Origin: Synechococcus sp. AG-686-F08
GTDB lineage: Bacteria; Cyanobacteriota; Cyanobacteriia; PCC-6307; Cyanobiaceae
Assembly (NCBI GenBank): GCA_003210315.1
Contig: QCVQ01000017.1
Coordinates: forward strand, 1 to 37,258
Direction of reading: 5' to 3'
DNA length: 37,258 nucleotides
Shown piece after piece: positions 23,185-34,142 of this stretch. The notes under the pieces were generated by a model. That model ran no database searches, was not told the origin of the DNA, and worked only from the letters and a program-made list of their open reading frames with translations. The first letter of the stretch is position 1, and every line of letters starts with the position of its first letter. Made by a program: the position numbers and the translations under genes.

Positions 23185-25266
23185 TTACGTAATCCCGATC
23201 GCTTCTTGGTCAAATCGACTTTGTCGCTCAGCTTGCAGTCTTATTTCGTCTTGGTCGGATTGAGCAAGAGGTAGGTCAAACCAGAAGGTTGTGCCAACAT
23301 CTGGTTCGCTTGCCATGCGAATCACGCTGCTGTGTTTCTCTAAAATTCCTCTAACAATGGAGAGACCAAGACCAGTTCCTACTTCTGTATGGACCGCATT
23401 TTCTACGCGATAAAACCTTTCGAAAATGCGTTGTTGTTTGTCTTCGCTGATTCCATAACCCGTGTCACTCACTTCCACCCGCAGTTTTGGAAGAGGTGAA
23501 ACCATTTCGCATTGCGGTGCCTGCAGTGAATCCTCTGGAAGAGGTCCCATCCAGCAACTGTCGGGCCAGGCGTATGCGCGTATCACGATGCGGCTCCCGC
23601 TTCGGCTGAACTTGAGAGCATTCCCAACGAGATTGTCCAGCACCTGGAGGATCAGGTCCCAATTGCCAAGAATGTCTGGTAGATCGATCGAGGCTTCAAG
23701 GTCTAGTTCCACTTGTTTGTCGGAAGCGTTCAGTTGATAACTGCGGAGGGTTTGCTCTAGGCCAGGCCTGAGATCGAGTTCAGTAAACTGAACGCTGGGA
23801 TGGGACTCGAGTCTTGAAAGATCGAGGACATCGTTCACGAGTCGTGTGAGTCGATCCGTTTCTGCATTGGCAATGCCGAGAAACTCTTGTTTGTCTGTGT
23901 CGCTGAGTTGATCCCCCATTTCGTACAGGGTTTCGACGTAGCTCTTGATGTTGAACAGCGGAGTGCGCAGTTCATGGGACACGTTGCTGATGAAGCGGCT
24001 TTGGGCCGCGTTGAGCTCCACTTCTCTTGTGAGATCTTGCATGGTGACCGCGATCCCTTTCAGGTTTTCTCCGCTGGGTTCTCGTACGGCTTGGAGCACG
24101 AAACGCAGGGTGCGCGGCGGCTCCCCGATGCTGCTTCGTAATTCATTGCTGTCACGACCTTGATTCAGGACTCCATCGAGAGGCTCATGGAGCTCGTTGG
24201 CTAATAAGTCTGGAATCGAATTGAGAAAATCCTGTCCTTCAAGATTGCGACCCTCCCAGCGAAACAAGCGTCGAGCCGTTGGATTGGCCAACACAATTTG
24301 TCCTTTCTCATCCAGCAAGACCGCGCCATCCGCCATCGTTGCAATCAGAGAAGCCTGCTTTACCTGGGCAGCCTGCAACTCTTCAATGTTGGCGGCGTCG
24401 TAGTCCTGGAGCTGCAAGGCCATCGCATTAAAGCCATCCAACAACTCCCCAAGTTCTCCCCCTATGGGGAGGCCGATACGGGCTTGGAAATCACCAGCAG
24501 CAATGGATCGAACGCCGCGTAGCAGTTCCTTCACGGGTCGGGTAATGGTCAATGCATTGAACACAGCGCCAAGAATCACCAGCACCCAGATCGAGATGAA
24601 AACGGCCACGGTGACCTCGCGGGTGAGCGAGGCACTCGCAAGAGCCGAGTCATTGGGATTCACCCCGAGGGCGAGAACACCGAGGTAGCGACCCTCCTGA
24701 ATCAAGGGCACAAAAACATCGGTCACTTGCCCATCAGGCGTCAAATGTTGACGGACAAGGGGATTTTTAGGCCTCGATCTCAGTTCACTGGGGAGTTCAA
24801 GACGTCGATTAAGACGTAGGTCACCTCTGGTATCGGCGTCATTCCCACTGATGGGAATGCCGAGGTAAACGACGCCTTCGGGATCAGCAAAAAAGATGTA
24901 GCGAAGGCTGCGGCTTGAACGCCAAAACTGTTCGGCCACATTGGCCAGTTCTCGGTCATGTCCGTCTGCCACTAGCTCGGTAACATTTCCCGCTAGCAGC
25001 AGCCCCAAGTCGCGGGCGTAGCGGGTGTCATTCATCACCGCATCGCGTTGAATCCCATTGAGCGCGAAAAAGGTGATGCTGGTCATCATCAGGCTCACCA
25101 CGAGCGTGGCGATGGCCAGAAGTTTGGTCTGAAGGCTGAATTCGGCCCACCAGAGGCGGATGCCACTCCAAAGGCCCTGTTGCTCTGGGGCCGTGTCCGA
25201 AGAAACTGACCCTGCCCATGAGGACGGCGTGGAGTTCGCAGAAGCTGGTGCCGAACCGCTACTCAT
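23185..25266 (-). CDS. nblS: Sensor histidine kinase NblS/Ycf26 (Hik33-like)
   Basis: 693 residues. TM1 about 47-70, a periplasmic sensor region to 217, TM2 218-239, HAMP 240-293 (LTITRPVKELLRGVRSIAAG), PAS about 303-415 (GAVLLDEKGQIVLANPTARR), the HisKA box with His431 (FISNVSHELRTPLFNIKSYV) and a HATPase_c domain (LDNLVGNALKF, DTGYGIS, GTGLGLS). This order and the H-box are those of NblS/Hik33/DspA, the essential cyanobacterial kinase that responds to high light and nutrient stress through the RpaB response regulator. The HATPase contains an insertion (AYAWPDSCWMGPLPEDSLQA). It lies 13 bases after purD on the same strand. Confidence 0.92.
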   Translation of the reverse strand: MSSGSAPASANSTPSSWAGSVSSDTAPEQQGLWSGIRLWWAEFSLQTKLLAIATLVVSLMMTSITFFALNGIQRDAVMNDTRYARDLGLLLAGNVTELVADGHDRELANVAEQFWRSSRSLRYIFFADPEGVVYLGIPISGNDADTRGDLRLNRRLELPSELRSRPKNPLVRQHLTPDGQVTDVFVPLIQEGRYLGVLALGVNPNDSALASASLTREVTVAVFISIWVLVILGAVFNALTITRPVKELLRGVRSIAAGDFQARIGLPIGGELGELLDGFNAMALQLQDYDAANIEELQAAQVKQASLIATMADGAVLLDEKGQIVLANPTARRLFRWEGRNLEGQDFLNSIPDLLANELHEPLDGVLNQGRDSNELRSSIGEPPRTLRFVLQAVREPSGENLKGIAVTMQDLTREVELNAAQSRFISNVSHELRTPLFNIKSYVETLYEMGDQLSDTDKQEFLGIANAETDRLTRLVNDVLDLSRLESHPSVQFTELDLRPGLEQTLRSYQLNASDKQVELDLEASIDLPDILGNWDLILQVLDNLVGNALKFSRSGSRIVIRAYAWPDSCWMGPLPEDSLQAPQCEMVSPLPKLRVEVSDTGYGISEDKQQRIFERFYRVENAVHTEVGTGLGLSIVRGILEKHSSVIRMASEPDVGTTFWFDLPLAQSDQDEIRLQAERQSRFDQEAIGIT

Positions 25267-25279
25267 GGTGCATCAATGC

Positions 25280-26617
25280 TTAACAAAGCTTAGGTGCGCG
25301 GACTTGATGACCAATGTCTGTCCTGAATTGCATGCCGTCGTAACGGACCTGCGTTAGTCCTTTGTAGGCCTTAGCGAAGGCCTGATCAAAATCCGTCGCT
25401 TGAGCCACCATCGCCAAAACGCGGCCGCCGGAGGTCTCCAGCTCCCCTTCGGGGTTATGTCGCGTGCCCGCATGAAACAACTGAATTGCGTCTTTGTTGG
25501 TGGGGACGGGGTTGAGCTCAAGCGCAATCGGATCTCCTTTGCGGGGGCTGTCGGGATAGCCAGCTGCTGCCGCCACCACACAGGCACTGCAAAGGGGCAC
25601 TGGCGTGAGTGGTGGTGCGTCTTCAAGACGTCCGAGCGCACAGGCCTGGAGCACGCGAGCGAGTTCAGGCCCCATCAACGGCATCAGGGTTTGGCATTCA
25701 GGATCGCCAAAACGGCAATTGAATTCGATTACCTGTGGTCCCTCAGCAGTAAGCATGAGACCTGCATAAATGACCCCCCGGTAGTGGATTCCTCGCTTGC
25801 GCAAAGCCGTAAGGGTTGGTTCCAGGATCAGTTCGCGCGCCTGCTTGAGACCCGCTTGATCGAGAAGGGGGGCTGGTGCATAAGCGCCCATCCCTCCGGT
25901 GTTGGGTCCTTGATCCCCTTCCAGGAGTCGTTTGTGATCCTGCGCAGGCGGAAGCAGAACCATGTCCTCGCCATCACAGAGGGCAAACACTGATACTTCA
26001 GGCCCCGTGAGGCGTTCTTCCAGGACAAGCCGCTCACCGGCCTCTCCGAACCGGCCTTGAAAAGCCTGTTCAATAGCGGTTGCTGTCTCTTCCACGGTGT
26101 TCGCGACGGTCACCCCTTTTCCCGCCGCGAGTCCATCAGCCTTCACGACCAAAGGGCGTTGCAGTTGTTGCAGAAGGGCAATTCCCTCCTGCTCGTTGGC
26201 CACGGTCCAGTACCCAGCCGTGGGAATCCCCGCTTCTTGCATTAATTGCTTCGCCCAGGCTTTGCTCGCTTCGAGCTGTGCACCCTCCGCGCTCGGGCCA
26301 AAGACTGCAAAGCCATGTCCTCGAAGCGTGTCTGCAAGACCAGCGGCCAAGGGGGCTTCTGGACCGATCACAACCAAATCAATGGCATGGTCGCTGCATG
26401 CTGCAACCATGCCTTCGTGATCTGTTTCTGCGATCGCCAGTGGAGTGCAGCCTTCCAAATCGCCCGTGCCAGCGTTTCCTGGGCTGATCCAGATCTCTTC
26501 TATTTCTGGGCAACGTCTAAACGCCCAGGCCAACGCTTGCTCTCGGCCGCCACCTCCGACCACGAGCACATTGCGTAACGGCGGCAGCGAGAGGGGACGG
26601 GTGGTGGAGATGGACAT
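25280..26617 (-). CDS. purD: Phosphoribosylamine-glycine ligase (GAR synthetase)
   Basis: 445 residues. The N-terminal nucleotide-binding domain has NVLVVGGGGREQALAWAF and the ATP-grasp portion KADGLAAGKGVTVANTVEET, with LVLEERLTGPEVSVFALCDG and DHKRLLEGDQGPNTGGMGAY, then EFNCRFGDPECQTLMPLM. PurD catalyses the second step of purine synthesis, joining phosphoribosylamine and glycine with ATP. Full length. It probably shares a transcript with nblS. The divergent gene starts about 100 bases upstream. Confidence 0.98.
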   Translation of the reverse strand: MSISTTRPLSLPPLRNVLVVGGGGREQALAWAFRRCPEIEEIWISPGNAGTGDLEGCTPLAIAETDHEGMVAACSDHAIDLVVIGPEAPLAAGLADTLRGHGFAVFGPSAEGAQLEASKAWAKQLMQEAGIPTAGYWTVANEQEGIALLQQLQRPLVVKADGLAAGKGVTVANTVEETATAIEQAFQGRFGEAGERLVLEERLTGPEVSVFALCDGEDMVLLPPAQDHKRLLEGDQGPNTGGMGAYAPAPLLDQAGLKQARELILEPTLTALRKRGIHYRGVIYAGLMLTAEGPQVIEFNCRFGDPECQTLMPLMGPELARVLQACALGRLEDAPPLTPVPLCSACVVAAAAGYPDSPRKGDPIALELNPVPTNKDAIQLFHAGTRHNPEGELETSGGRVLAMVAQATDFDQAFAKAYKGLTQVRYDGMQFRTDIGHQVRAPKLC

Positions 26618-26719
26618 GGGCGGGTGCGGAACAGGGGGTGACCACTAGGTTTGGAGTTCAGGCGCAATGCTCGACGCGTTGTCCTGACCTGTCCATCTTT
26701 GTTGAACGACTGTCAGCCC

Positions 26720-27706
26720 ATGGGGCTTTCCTCCCTACCACTGTTGTTTTTATTGGCGGCAGCCCCGCCGGTGGAGGCGGCGCCTTTGCCACCTGTCGCG
26801 CTGCCGATGTCTGAAGAGGCCTTTGAAACGGTCCTGGAAAAAGGTGGCATTAACCAGTTGTCGGTGGCGTGTGCCGATTCGGATCGTTTTGGCTTGCAAG
26901 AGCGTCTTCGTCTGCTGCGCAACCGTTTGATGGTGGTGGCACCTTCTCCGCAACCGTTTGCTGTTGTGATGGCGAATGCCCGGGCGTTGATGGCCTGCAA
27001 GGCTCCTGATAGCACCCAGATCGTGCTGAGTCGATTTGGCCCCGGGCCAGGATGGCAACGAAGGGAGTGGTTGCTGCTGTCATGGCAATCGGCCAGTGCT
27101 GCCCTGGATCAAGATCGCGCCGTGCTTGCGCTTCGGCGTTTGGCTGATGGCGATCTCACGCGTCTTGAAACTGAGCTGTTGATCGTGGGCCAATCGGATG
27201 AAGGCTTGCCGCTGACGCGTTCAGCTCTTGATTTGCTTGCAAACCATGAGATAGCAGCCGGCAGGCCCGAGGCGGCCGTCACGGTTCTCCTGGCGGGTCG
27301 TACTCCAGGGGTGGTGGCCTCTCGCAGGCTTGGTCAAGTTGCAGAGCTGCTGGCGCCGCTTGATCCAAAGCGCGGTGATCTATTGCTGGAAGCGGCTTTG
27401 GATCAAGCGGCAGCTGAGCAAGCCTGGGGTTTGGCTGAAGAGTTGCTTCGCCTGCAGTTGCGTTTGGCGCTGCAACATGGTGGCGATGCCGACCGACCTC
27501 GCGAACGGTTGCGACGTTTGGCGAGCCGGGTTGATGACCGCTTAACGCTGCTCGAGTTGGAACAGATCTCCCCAGACTTCGATCCTCAGCGTTTGCAAGA
27601 CCTTGAGGATCAGCTCCGCTCTCCTCGAGCGGCTGGTGGACATGCCTCCCTGGGAGAATCGGATTCATCCGAAGCACCTGCTTCCAATCCATTGGCCACG
27701 CCATGA
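26720..27706 (+). CDS. Exported helical-repeat protein, unknown function
   Basis: 328 residues from ATG 26720; the frame opens at 26651 but [20 protein letters not shown] is a clean Sec signal peptide, cleaved around the VEAAP. The mature protein is alanine/leucine/arginine-rich and helical throughout ([39 protein letters not shown]), suggesting TPR-like or other helical repeats, and ends in a Ser/Pro/Ala-rich low-complexity tail. No catalytic motif is seen. Its stop overlaps purC by four bases. It heads the run leading into Omp85 and the lipid A genes, so an envelope role is plausible, but not shown. Confidence 0.75.
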   Translation: MGLSSLPLLFLLAAAPPVEAAPLPPVALPMSEEAFETVLEKGGINQLSVACADSDRFGLQERLRLLRNRLMVVAPSPQPFAVVMANARALMACKAPDSTQIVLSRFGPGPGWQRREWLLLSWQSASAALDQDRAVLALRRLADGDLTRLETELLIVGQSDEGLPLTRSALDLLANHEIAAGRPEAAVTVLLAGRTPGVVASRRLGQVAELLAPLDPKRGDLLLEAALDQAAAEQAWGLAEELLRLQLRLALQHGGDADRPRERLRRLASRVDDRLTLLELEQISPDFDPQRLQDLEDQLRSPRAAGGHASLGESDSSEAPASNPLATP

Positions 27707-28455
27707 CCAGCACCCGTGGGCCGCTTCTCTATGAGGGCAAGGCCAAACGCATCTATGCCTCAAACAAAGAGGTTGAGGTTTTGGTTGAATTCAAGAACGA
27801 TGCCACTGCTTTTAACGCCCAAAAGCGCGCACAACTTGAAGACAAAGGACGACTTAATTGTCAGATCTCGGCATGTCTGTTCGAGTTGCTGGAGCGAGAA
27901 GGAATACCAACCCATTACTGCGGATTGGAGTCGGATCATTGGATGGTGGTTCAACGGGTCGAGGTGATTCCGATTGAAGTGGTTCTGCGCAATGTGGCCA
28001 CCGGATCACTCTGCCGTCAAACCCCCATTTCTCAAGGCACTCCCTTGGATCCTGCATTGCTGGATCTTTATTACAAGGACGATGATCTTGGTGACCCTCT
28101 TTTGACAGAGTCGCGTCTGTTCTTGCTCGACTTGGTCAGTCCGGAAAGTCGTCAGGAAATCGAGACTTTGGCAAGACGGGTTAATGCTGTTTTGACCCCT
28201 TTCTTCTCTGGTCTCAATCTGCAATTGGTGGATTTCAAGCTTGAGTTGGGACGCAACGCAGCGGGGGAATTATTGGTGGCTGATGAGATCAGCCCAGACA
28301 CCTGCCGCCTTTGGGACATGAACAGTCGGGATGAAAAAGAGCGCATTTTGGATAAGGATCGTTTCCGTCAAGACCTCGGCGGCGTGATTGAGGCCTACGG
28401 GGAGGTCTGCAAACGGGTCCAAGGGGCCACCCCCAAACCCCGTAACTACAGGTAA
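27703..28455 (+). CDS. purC: SAICAR synthetase
   Basis: 250 residues. [20 protein letters not shown] is the SAICAR synthetase ATP-binding entry, followed by [29 protein letters not shown] and LRNVATGS, then VDFKLELGR and [20 protein letters not shown]. PurC joins aspartate to carboxyaminoimidazole ribotide in purine synthesis. The start overlaps the upstream stop (ATGA), so it is coupled to the exported protein before it. Omp85 begins 47 bases later. purC and purD are close but on different strands. Confidence 0.98.
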   Translation: MTSTRGPLLYEGKAKRIYASNKEVEVLVEFKNDATAFNAQKRAQLEDKGRLNCQISACLFELLEREGIPTHYCGLESDHWMVVQRVEVIPIEVVLRNVATGSLCRQTPISQGTPLDPALLDLYYKDDDLGDPLLTESRLFLLDLVSPESRQEIETLARRVNAVLTPFFSGLNLQLVDFKLELGRNAAGELLVADEISPDTCRLWDMNSRDEKERILDKDRFRQDLGGVIEAYGEVCKRVQGATPKPRNYR

Positions 28456-28502
28456 GGTCACCGGACATTTCCGGCTAATTCGGCCGATATCCGCACCACC
28501 TC

Positions 28503-30773
28503 ATGGTCAATCCCTCCTCATGCCGAACCAGGAACGCCGTTCGGCGGGGAGCTTTAGGGCTTGCTCTTGCCCTGCCGCTTCTGACCACCCTTCCTGCCCG
28601 AGCACAAGCTGAGGCTGATTCCGATCAAAGTTCGGAAGAACAGATCCAGCTCGAAGATGCGTTGACTGGGGAAACCGAAGAGCCTCAATCTGAGCCTCAA
28701 GCGGTGGAGGTTGAAGAGTTTGAGGATGGGCAGGAAGCACCAGTCGCTGAAGAGAACCAAGTCCCTGAGCAGCCCAGAGTGCTGATTACAGAGGTGATGA
28801 TCGAAGGGATCGATGGTCACCCTGAGCAAGAGCGGGTGGAATTAGCTGCTTATGACGCCATGACTGTTCGTCCTGGTAGTCGCGTCACCAGGGATGAGCT
28901 GAAAGTTGACTTGGAGGCGATCTACGCCACCGGCTGGTTCTCGGACGTACGCATAGAACCAGTTAATGGCCCTCTTGGGGTGCAACTTGTTGTTCAAGTT
29001 GTCCCAAATCCGGTGCTCACAAAAGTTGAGCTGCTGCCTGAAGACAATGAGATTCCTCCACAAGTGATTGAGGATGCCTTCAGCTCTGACTATGGACGCA
29101 CGCTGAATCTCTCCGAACTTCAGCTTCGGATGAAAGAAATTCAGACCTGGTACACAAGTGAGGGGTACGCCCTTGCAAGGGTTACAGGCCCAACGCGAGT
29201 GAGTCCAGATGGGGTTGTAGAGCTCAAGGTTGTTGTTGGCACGGTGGCTGGCGTTGAAGTGCAGTTTCTCAATAAGGAAGGAGAAACCACCAACGAAAAA
29301 GGTGAGCCAATTCGCGGAAAAACCAAACCCTGGGTTGTGACGAGGGAAATCTCAATCAAGCCAGGAGAGGCCTTCAATCGCAATCAGCTTGAGGGTGATA
29401 TCAAACGCCTTTATGGAACGTCGCTCTTTAGTGATGTCAAAGTCACGCTGAAGCCTGTTGCTGGAAATCCAGGAGAAGTCAATATTGTTTTGGGAATCGT
29501 TGAGCAGTCAACAGGTTCCCTTTCAGGTGGCTTGGGATATAGCCAAAGTCAAGGTGTGTTTGGGCAGGTTCAAGTACAAGACAGCAATTTATTCGGGCGA
29601 GCCTGGAACTTGGCTCTCAACCTCACCTACGGGCAGTACGGAGGTCTGGCAAACTTTACGTTTACCGATCCATGGATTAGGGGTGATGCGCATCGCACGT
29701 CATTCCGGGCTTCTCTCTATTTAAGTCGCGAAGTTCCTCAGGTTTTTCAGAGCCAAAATAACGGTGATATTGTTACTGTCACTGATTACCAAGACAACAA
29801 CTCCTCCCGCGTTTACGAAATAAATACAAATGACAATCCTGCTGGTAGGAAGTTTGATGATGTTGGAGAAGCGTCGGACCTCTTTCCTGAGTACAGCTGG
29901 TTTGATTACCAAGGAGATTCTGTGGCCTTGCAAAGGGTTGGCGGAAATATTATTTTCGCAAGACCCCTCAACGGAGGCGACCCTTATAAAAATGCCCCCT
30001 GGCAAATTCTTGCTGGCTTAAATGTCCAGAGCGTCAGGCCAATCAACTTTGAGGGCACCTCGCGCATTTATGGCACGCCAAGCGAGGGCGACGATAGAAG
30101 CGTTCCCAGCGAGGACATTATTTGTATCTCTTACAACTGCGCCACCGAAAATAATCTTGCCGGTCTTAGATTTGCGGCGACTTACAATACTTTGGATGAT
30201 CCCCGCAATCCAAGGTCGGGTAATTTCTTTAGTTTCGGTACTGAGCAGTTCTTGTCTGTTGGCGAGAATTCACCAACCTTTAATCGGGTGAAGGCAAGTT
30301 ATACCCAATTCTTTCCTGTGAATTGGCTGAAAATTGCTAAGGGATGTAGGCCAAAACCAGGCGAAAAAGAAAACTGCCCTCAGGCGATTGCTATTCAACT
30401 CAAGGCTGGTTCTATCGTTGGAGATCTACCTCCCTACGAAGCTTTTTGCTTGGGTGGATCTAATTCAGTGCGTGGTTGGTACGACTGCGATTTAGCAGTT
30501 GGGCGTAGTTATGGCGAAGCAACGCTCGAATATCGTTTCCCACTAATTAGTATTTTTGCGGGCGAACTGTTTTTGGATGCAGGTACAGATTTTGGTTCCC
30601 AGAGCAGTGTTCCTGGAAAGCCTGGAAAATTGCTTAAAAAACCAGGTTCCGGCTTCTCTATCGGTACAGGTGTGATTGTGACGACCCCCGTTGGTCCTCT
30701 GCGCCTTGAGGTTGCCAGTCAGGATTTGACCGGTGAATGGCGCTTCAACTTGGGTGTGGGCTGGAAGTTTTAA
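28503..30773 (+). CDS. bamA: Omp85/BamA outer membrane assembly protein
   Basis: 756 residues. A signal peptide (GALGLALALPLLTTLPARAQ) is followed by an acidic linker rich in Glu/Gln (residues about 35-95), then POTRA-like repeats (about 97-375), each with the ATGWFSDV or YGTSLFSDV pattern and ending near VNIVLGIVEQSTGS. The C-terminal 16-strand barrel has the conserved CLGGSNSVRGWYDCDLAVGR near residue 650, the VRGW being the family's VRGF/Y motif, and ends in FNLGVGWKF with a terminal aromatic. It inserts beta-barrel proteins. Cyanobacterial Omp85 usually has three POTRA domains, as here. Cys pairs in the barrel loops (IICISYNCATE, KGCRP...ENCPQ) may form disulfides. Confidence 0.93.
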   Translation: MVNPSSCRTRNAVRRGALGLALALPLLTTLPARAQAEADSDQSSEEQIQLEDALTGETEEPQSEPQAVEVEEFEDGQEAPVAEENQVPEQPRVLITEVMIEGIDGHPEQERVELAAYDAMTVRPGSRVTRDELKVDLEAIYATGWFSDVRIEPVNGPLGVQLVVQVVPNPVLTKVELLPEDNEIPPQVIEDAFSSDYGRTLNLSELQLRMKEIQTWYTSEGYALARVTGPTRVSPDGVVELKVVVGTVAGVEVQFLNKEGETTNEKGEPIRGKTKPWVVTREISIKPGEAFNRNQLEGDIKRLYGTSLFSDVKVTLKPVAGNPGEVNIVLGIVEQSTGSLSGGLGYSQSQGVFGQVQVQDSNLFGRAWNLALNLTYGQYGGLANFTFTDPWIRGDAHRTSFRASLYLSREVPQVFQSQNNGDIVTVTDYQDNNSSRVYEINTNDNPAGRKFDDVGEASDLFPEYSWFDYQGDSVALQRVGGNIIFARPLNGGDPYKNAPWQILAGLNVQSVRPINFEGTSRIYGTPSEGDDRSVPSEDIICISYNCATENNLAGLRFAATYNTLDDPRNPRSGNFFSFGTEQFLSVGENSPTFNRVKASYTQFFPVNWLKIAKGCRPKPGEKENCPQAIAIQLKAGSIVGDLPPYEAFCLGGSNSVRGWYDCDLAVGRSYGEATLEYRFPLISIFAGELFLDAGTDFGSQSSVPGKPGKLLKKPGSGFSIGTGVIVTTPVGPLRLEVASQDLTGEWRFNLGVGWKF

Positions 30774-31627
30774 TGAAGTCCTGGCCTGACGATTACAACG
30801 GGCCTTGGACGTTGGCATCCAGTGTGTCGCGCTCAGGGATTGGGCTGCACAGCGGACAGCAGTGTGAAGTGACCCTTGTTCCTTCAGAGCAGGAAGGGTT
30901 CTATGTGCGCTGGCTTGATCAAACCTCGGAGCCCATACGTCTCGACCCTTCACAGGTGCGAGACAGCCAACTTTGTACCACCCTCGATTTTGGAGATAGA
31001 CAACTTTCCACGGTGGAACATTTGCTTGCTGCCCTCGCTGGCTGCGGTGTGTCCCATGTTGAATTGCAGGTGTCGGGCGCTGAAATACCGCTGCTCGACG
31101 GTTCCGCTTTGGGCTGGGTGGAGGCGATTGCTGAAGCTGGTTTAACGACAGCGTCGACACCGCGTCGTCCCCCTTTGGTGCTCTCTGAACCGCTGGCTTT
31201 TTATCGTGGAACTAGTGCCATCGTTGCCACTCCTGCTGATCGCTTCACGCTGGTCGGAGTTATTGATTTCCCTCAACAAGCGATTGGCCGTCAGCAATTA
31301 GCCCTTGAGCTCTCTCCTCAGACGTTTATTGATGAGATCGCCCCTGCTCGGACCTTTGGGTTTCGCGAGCAAGTGGAACAACTTCGCTCCTTGGGTCTTA
31401 TTCGTGGAGGCGCCTTAGATAATGCTCTTGTTTGTGATGGAGATTCCTGGGTGAATCCCCCGCTGCGTTTCCCAGATGAACCAGTGCGCCATAAGATCTT
31501 GGACCTAATCGGAGATCTGGCTCTCGTGGGTTTCCCTCAAGCCCAGGTGCTGGTCTATCGCGGATCCCACGGCCTTCATACTGAATTGGCCGCTGCACTT
31601 GCCGATCAACTCGTTCCTCAACGCTGA
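30773..31627 (+). CDS. lpxC: UDP-3-O-acyl-N-acetylglucosamine deacetylase
   Basis: 284 residues from ATG 30773, which shares its A with the Omp85 stop (TAATG); the frame opens upstream but that part is the Omp85 tail. The zinc site is present: [16 protein letters not shown] (His in EHL) and [14 protein letters not shown] (His and Asp). [16 protein letters not shown] and [20 protein letters not shown] carry further active-site residues, and [10 protein letters not shown] the C-terminal His. LpxC commits UDP-GlcNAc to lipid A synthesis. Next gene fabZ starts five bases after its stop. Confidence 0.97.
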   Translation: MKSWPDDYNGPWTLASSVSRSGIGLHSGQQCEVTLVPSEQEGFYVRWLDQTSEPIRLDPSQVRDSQLCTTLDFGDRQLSTVEHLLAALAGCGVSHVELQVSGAEIPLLDGSALGWVEAIAEAGLTTASTPRRPPLVLSEPLAFYRGTSAIVATPADRFTLVGVIDFPQQAIGRQQLALELSPQTFIDEIAPARTFGFREQVEQLRSLGLIRGGALDNALVCDGDSWVNPPLRFPDEPVRHKILDLIGDLALVGFPQAQVLVYRGSHGLHTELAAALADQLVPQR

Positions 31628-31632
31628 GCCAC

Positions 31633-32097
31633 TTGACCGTTCTTGCCTCTACCGACACTCCCACTCCGGTGCTGAATGCCGAGCAGATCATGGGTTTGCT
31701 GCCGCATCGTTATCCATTTGCCTTGGTGGATCGAGTGCTGGAGCACGTTCCAGGCGAACGCGCTGTTGCGCTCAAGAACGTCACCTTTAATGAGCCACAG
31801 TTTCAGGGACATTTCCCTGGTCGTCCTCTGATGCCCGGGGTCTTGATTGTGGAAGCGATGGCTCAGGTGGGTGGTTTGATCGTGACTCAGATGCCAGATC
31901 TGCCTAAGGGCCTATTCGTTTTCGCTGGAATTGATGGAGTTCGCTTTCGTCGGCCGGTGGTTCCAGGAGATCAGTTGAGGATTACTTGCGAGTTGCTCAG
32001 CCTTAAACGCAAGCGTTTTGGCAAAGTGAAGGCGGAGGCCACGGTGGATGGACAGCTTGTCTGTTCCGGTGAGCTGATGTTTTCTCTGGTGGATTGA
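31633..32097 (+). CDS. fabZ: 3-hydroxyacyl-ACP dehydratase FabZ
   Basis: 154 residues starting at TTG 31633; no ATG is available before the conserved core. The hotdog fold has the catalytic His in [14 protein letters not shown] and Glu in [15 protein letters not shown], plus the [14 protein letters not shown] motif. FabZ dehydrates 3-hydroxyacyl-ACP; the 3-hydroxyacyl pool also feeds lipid A, which is why it sits between lpxC and lpxA in many Gram-negative operons. Six bases separate its stop from lpxA. The TTG start suggests translation relies on coupling to lpxC. Confidence 0.97.
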   Translation: MTVLASTDTPTPVLNAEQIMGLLPHRYPFALVDRVLEHVPGERAVALKNVTFNEPQFQGHFPGRPLMPGVLIVEAMAQVGGLIVTQMPDLPKGLFVFAGIDGVRFRRPVVPGDQLRITCELLSLKRKRFGKVKAEATVDGQLVCSGELMFSLVD

Positions 32098-32102
32098 TCG
32101 TG

Positions 32103-32954
32103 ATGAGTGATGAGCTCTCCACATCAGTGATCACGGACGATCGTCCTGCCCAGGTCCATCCCATGGCGGTGGTTGACTCCCGAGCAGAACTCGCCCATGG
32201 CGTTGTGATCGGTCCTGGAGCCGTGATCGGCCCTGATGTGAGCATTGGTGCTAACACCTGGATTGGTCCGCACGTTGTGCTCGATGGTCTGCTGCGAATT
32301 GGAGCGCACAATCGCATTTATCCCGGCGCTTGTTTGGGGCAAGAACCTCAGGATTTGAAATACAAAGGTGCTCCGACGGAGGTTGTGATTGGTGATCACA
32401 ACACCATTCGTGAATGCGTCACGATTAATCGTGCCACTGATGAAGGAGAGCAAACTCGAATTGGTGACAACAACTTGCTCATGGCTTATTGCCATCTTGG
32501 ACATAACTGTTTGCTTGGAAACAACATTGTGATGTCGAATGGCATCCAAGTAGCAGGCCACGTACTGATTGAAGATCGGGCTGTGATTGGGGGGTGTTTA
32601 GGAATTCATCAATTTGTCCACATCGGCGGCATGGCCATGGTTGGCGGCATGACCCGTGTGGATCGTGATGTTCCTCCCTACTGTCTCGTTGAAGGTCATC
32701 CAGGCAGGGTGCGGGGTCTCAATCGTGTGGGCTTAAGGCGCCAGGGCCTGCACCGCCTCGAGGGGGGCCAGGAATTCAAACAGCTCCAGGACATTTGGTC
32801 GTTGCTTTATCGCTCCGATCACGTCATTGCTGACGGCTTAAACCTTGCGAGACAGCAGGTTTTGCTGCCTGCCGCGAATCATCTCTGCACGTTTTTGGAA
32901 GGTTCACTGTCGACAGGTCGACGGGGTCCCATTCCTCCTTCATCGAGTCGCTGA
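32103..32954 (+). CDS. lpxA: UDP-N-acetylglucosamine acyltransferase
   Basis: 283 residues from ATG 32103 ([20 protein letters not shown]); GTG at 32100 is possible. The left-handed beta-helix hexapeptide repeats are visible ([32 protein letters not shown]), followed by [20 protein letters not shown] and the catalytic region [20 protein letters not shown]. Then comes the C-terminal helical domain ([19 protein letters not shown]). LpxA adds the first 3-hydroxyacyl chain to UDP-GlcNAc. Its TGA overlaps the lpxB ATG by one base. Confidence 0.97.
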   Translation: MSDELSTSVITDDRPAQVHPMAVVDSRAELAHGVVIGPGAVIGPDVSIGANTWIGPHVVLDGLLRIGAHNRIYPGACLGQEPQDLKYKGAPTEVVIGDHNTIRECVTINRATDEGEQTRIGDNNLLMAYCHLGHNCLLGNNIVMSNGIQVAGHVLIEDRAVIGGCLGIHQFVHIGGMAMVGGMTRVDRDVPPYCLVEGHPGRVRGLNRVGLRRQGLHRLEGGQEFKQLQDIWSLLYRSDHVIADGLNLARQQVLLPAANHLCTFLEGSLSTGRRGPIPPSSSR

Positions 32955-34138
32955 TGCTGCGTCTGCTCATCAGCACCGGAGAGGTATCAGGAGATTTGCA
33001 GGGAAGCCTGCTCATTCAGGGGCTTTGGCGTGTCGCGAAGCGTCGTGGACTCGATTTAGAAGTCCTCGCTTTAGGGGGTGAGCGGATGCAGGCAGCCGGA
33101 GCTGAGTTGCTGGCTGATACCTCTCCGATGGGAGCGATCGGTTTGTGGGAAGCCCTTCCTTTGGTGGTTCCCACGATTCGTTTGCAAGCCAGGGTGGATC
33201 GGGTGTTGAAGGAGCGCCCACCCGATGGGGTGGTGTTGATCGATTACATGGGCGCCAACGTGCGCTTGGGCCACAGCCTTAGAGGCCGTCTGCCGGATGT
33301 GCCAATCACTTATTACATCGCCCCCCAGGAATGGGCTTGGCGCATTGGCGAAGGCGGCACCAAAAGTTTGCTGCAGTTCACAGATCGCATCCTGGCGATT
33401 TTTCCTGAGGAAGCTGAGTTTTATGCCGGTCGAGGCGCTGAGGTCACCTGGGTGGGGCATCCCCTTCTCGACATGGTTCCGGTGTCGCCTGATCGCGAGG
33501 CTGCTCGGCGTGCGTTGGGTTTGCCTTCGGAAGGAGCTCTCTTGCTCTTGATGCCTGCATCGCGGCCTCAGGAACTGCGCTATCTCATGCCCGAATTGGT
33601 GCAGGCTGCCGCCACGCTTCAGGCGCGTGACCCATCTCTGAATGTGATGGTGCCTGCCGGATTGGAACGCTTTGAGGAGCCATTGCAACGGGCCCTGGAT
33701 CAAGCGGGGGTTCGAGGGACCGTCATCCCTGCCGACCAGGCGGATGCCATGAAGCCCCACCTCTTTGCAGCAGCCGATTTAGCACTGGGTAAATCGGGCA
33801 CTGTGAATTTGGAATTGGCTTTGCAGGGTGTACCGCAAGTGGTTGGCTATCGCGTCAGCCGTGTCACCGCCTGGGTGGCACGCAGAATTCTCCGTTTTCA
33901 CGTGGATCACATCTCCCCGGTCAACCTTTTGCTGAAGGAGCGACTGGTGCCGGAGCTATTGCAGGAGGATTTCAACGCCGATCAGTTGGTGGAATTGGCG
34001 ATCCCGCTGTTGGACAACCAATCGGAGCGGCAAAGGGTCTTAGATGGGTATCAGCGCTTGCGTGACACCCTTGGGGAACCGGGTGTGACCGATCGTGCTG
34101 CGGAAGCCATCCTTGACCAGATCAAACAGCCCTCTTGA
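32954..34138 (+). CDS. lpxB: Lipid-A-disaccharide synthase
   Basis: 394 residues starting [20 protein letters not shown], the LpxB N-terminal motif. Middle signatures: [40 protein letters not shown] (GHP follows), and [31 protein letters not shown] and [20 protein letters not shown] near the C terminus. LpxB joins UDP-2,3-diacylglucosamine and lipid X to give the lipid A disaccharide. Overlaps lpxA by one base; msrA follows after four bases. The other lipid A enzymes are not in the window. Confidence 0.97.
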   Translation: MLRLLISTGEVSGDLQGSLLIQGLWRVAKRRGLDLEVLALGGERMQAAGAELLADTSPMGAIGLWEALPLVVPTIRLQARVDRVLKERPPDGVVLIDYMGANVRLGHSLRGRLPDVPITYYIAPQEWAWRIGEGGTKSLLQFTDRILAIFPEEAEFYAGRGAEVTWVGHPLLDMVPVSPDREAARRALGLPSEGALLLLMPASRPQELRYLMPELVQAAATLQARDPSLNVMVPAGLERFEEPLQRALDQAGVRGTVIPADQADAMKPHLFAAADLALGKSGTVNLELALQGVPQVVGYRVSRVTAWVARRILRFHVDHISPVNLLLKERLVPELLQEDFNADQLVELAIPLLDNQSERQRVLDGYQRLRDTLGEPGVTDRAAEAILDQIKQPS

Positions 34139-34142
34139 GCTC

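Noticed and set aside
30543-31160. 205-aa minus frame across bamA/lpxC
   Set aside because: Antisense shadow; both plus-strand genes are unambiguous.
33071-33760. 229-aa minus frame inside lpxB
   Set aside because: Antisense shadow of lpxB.
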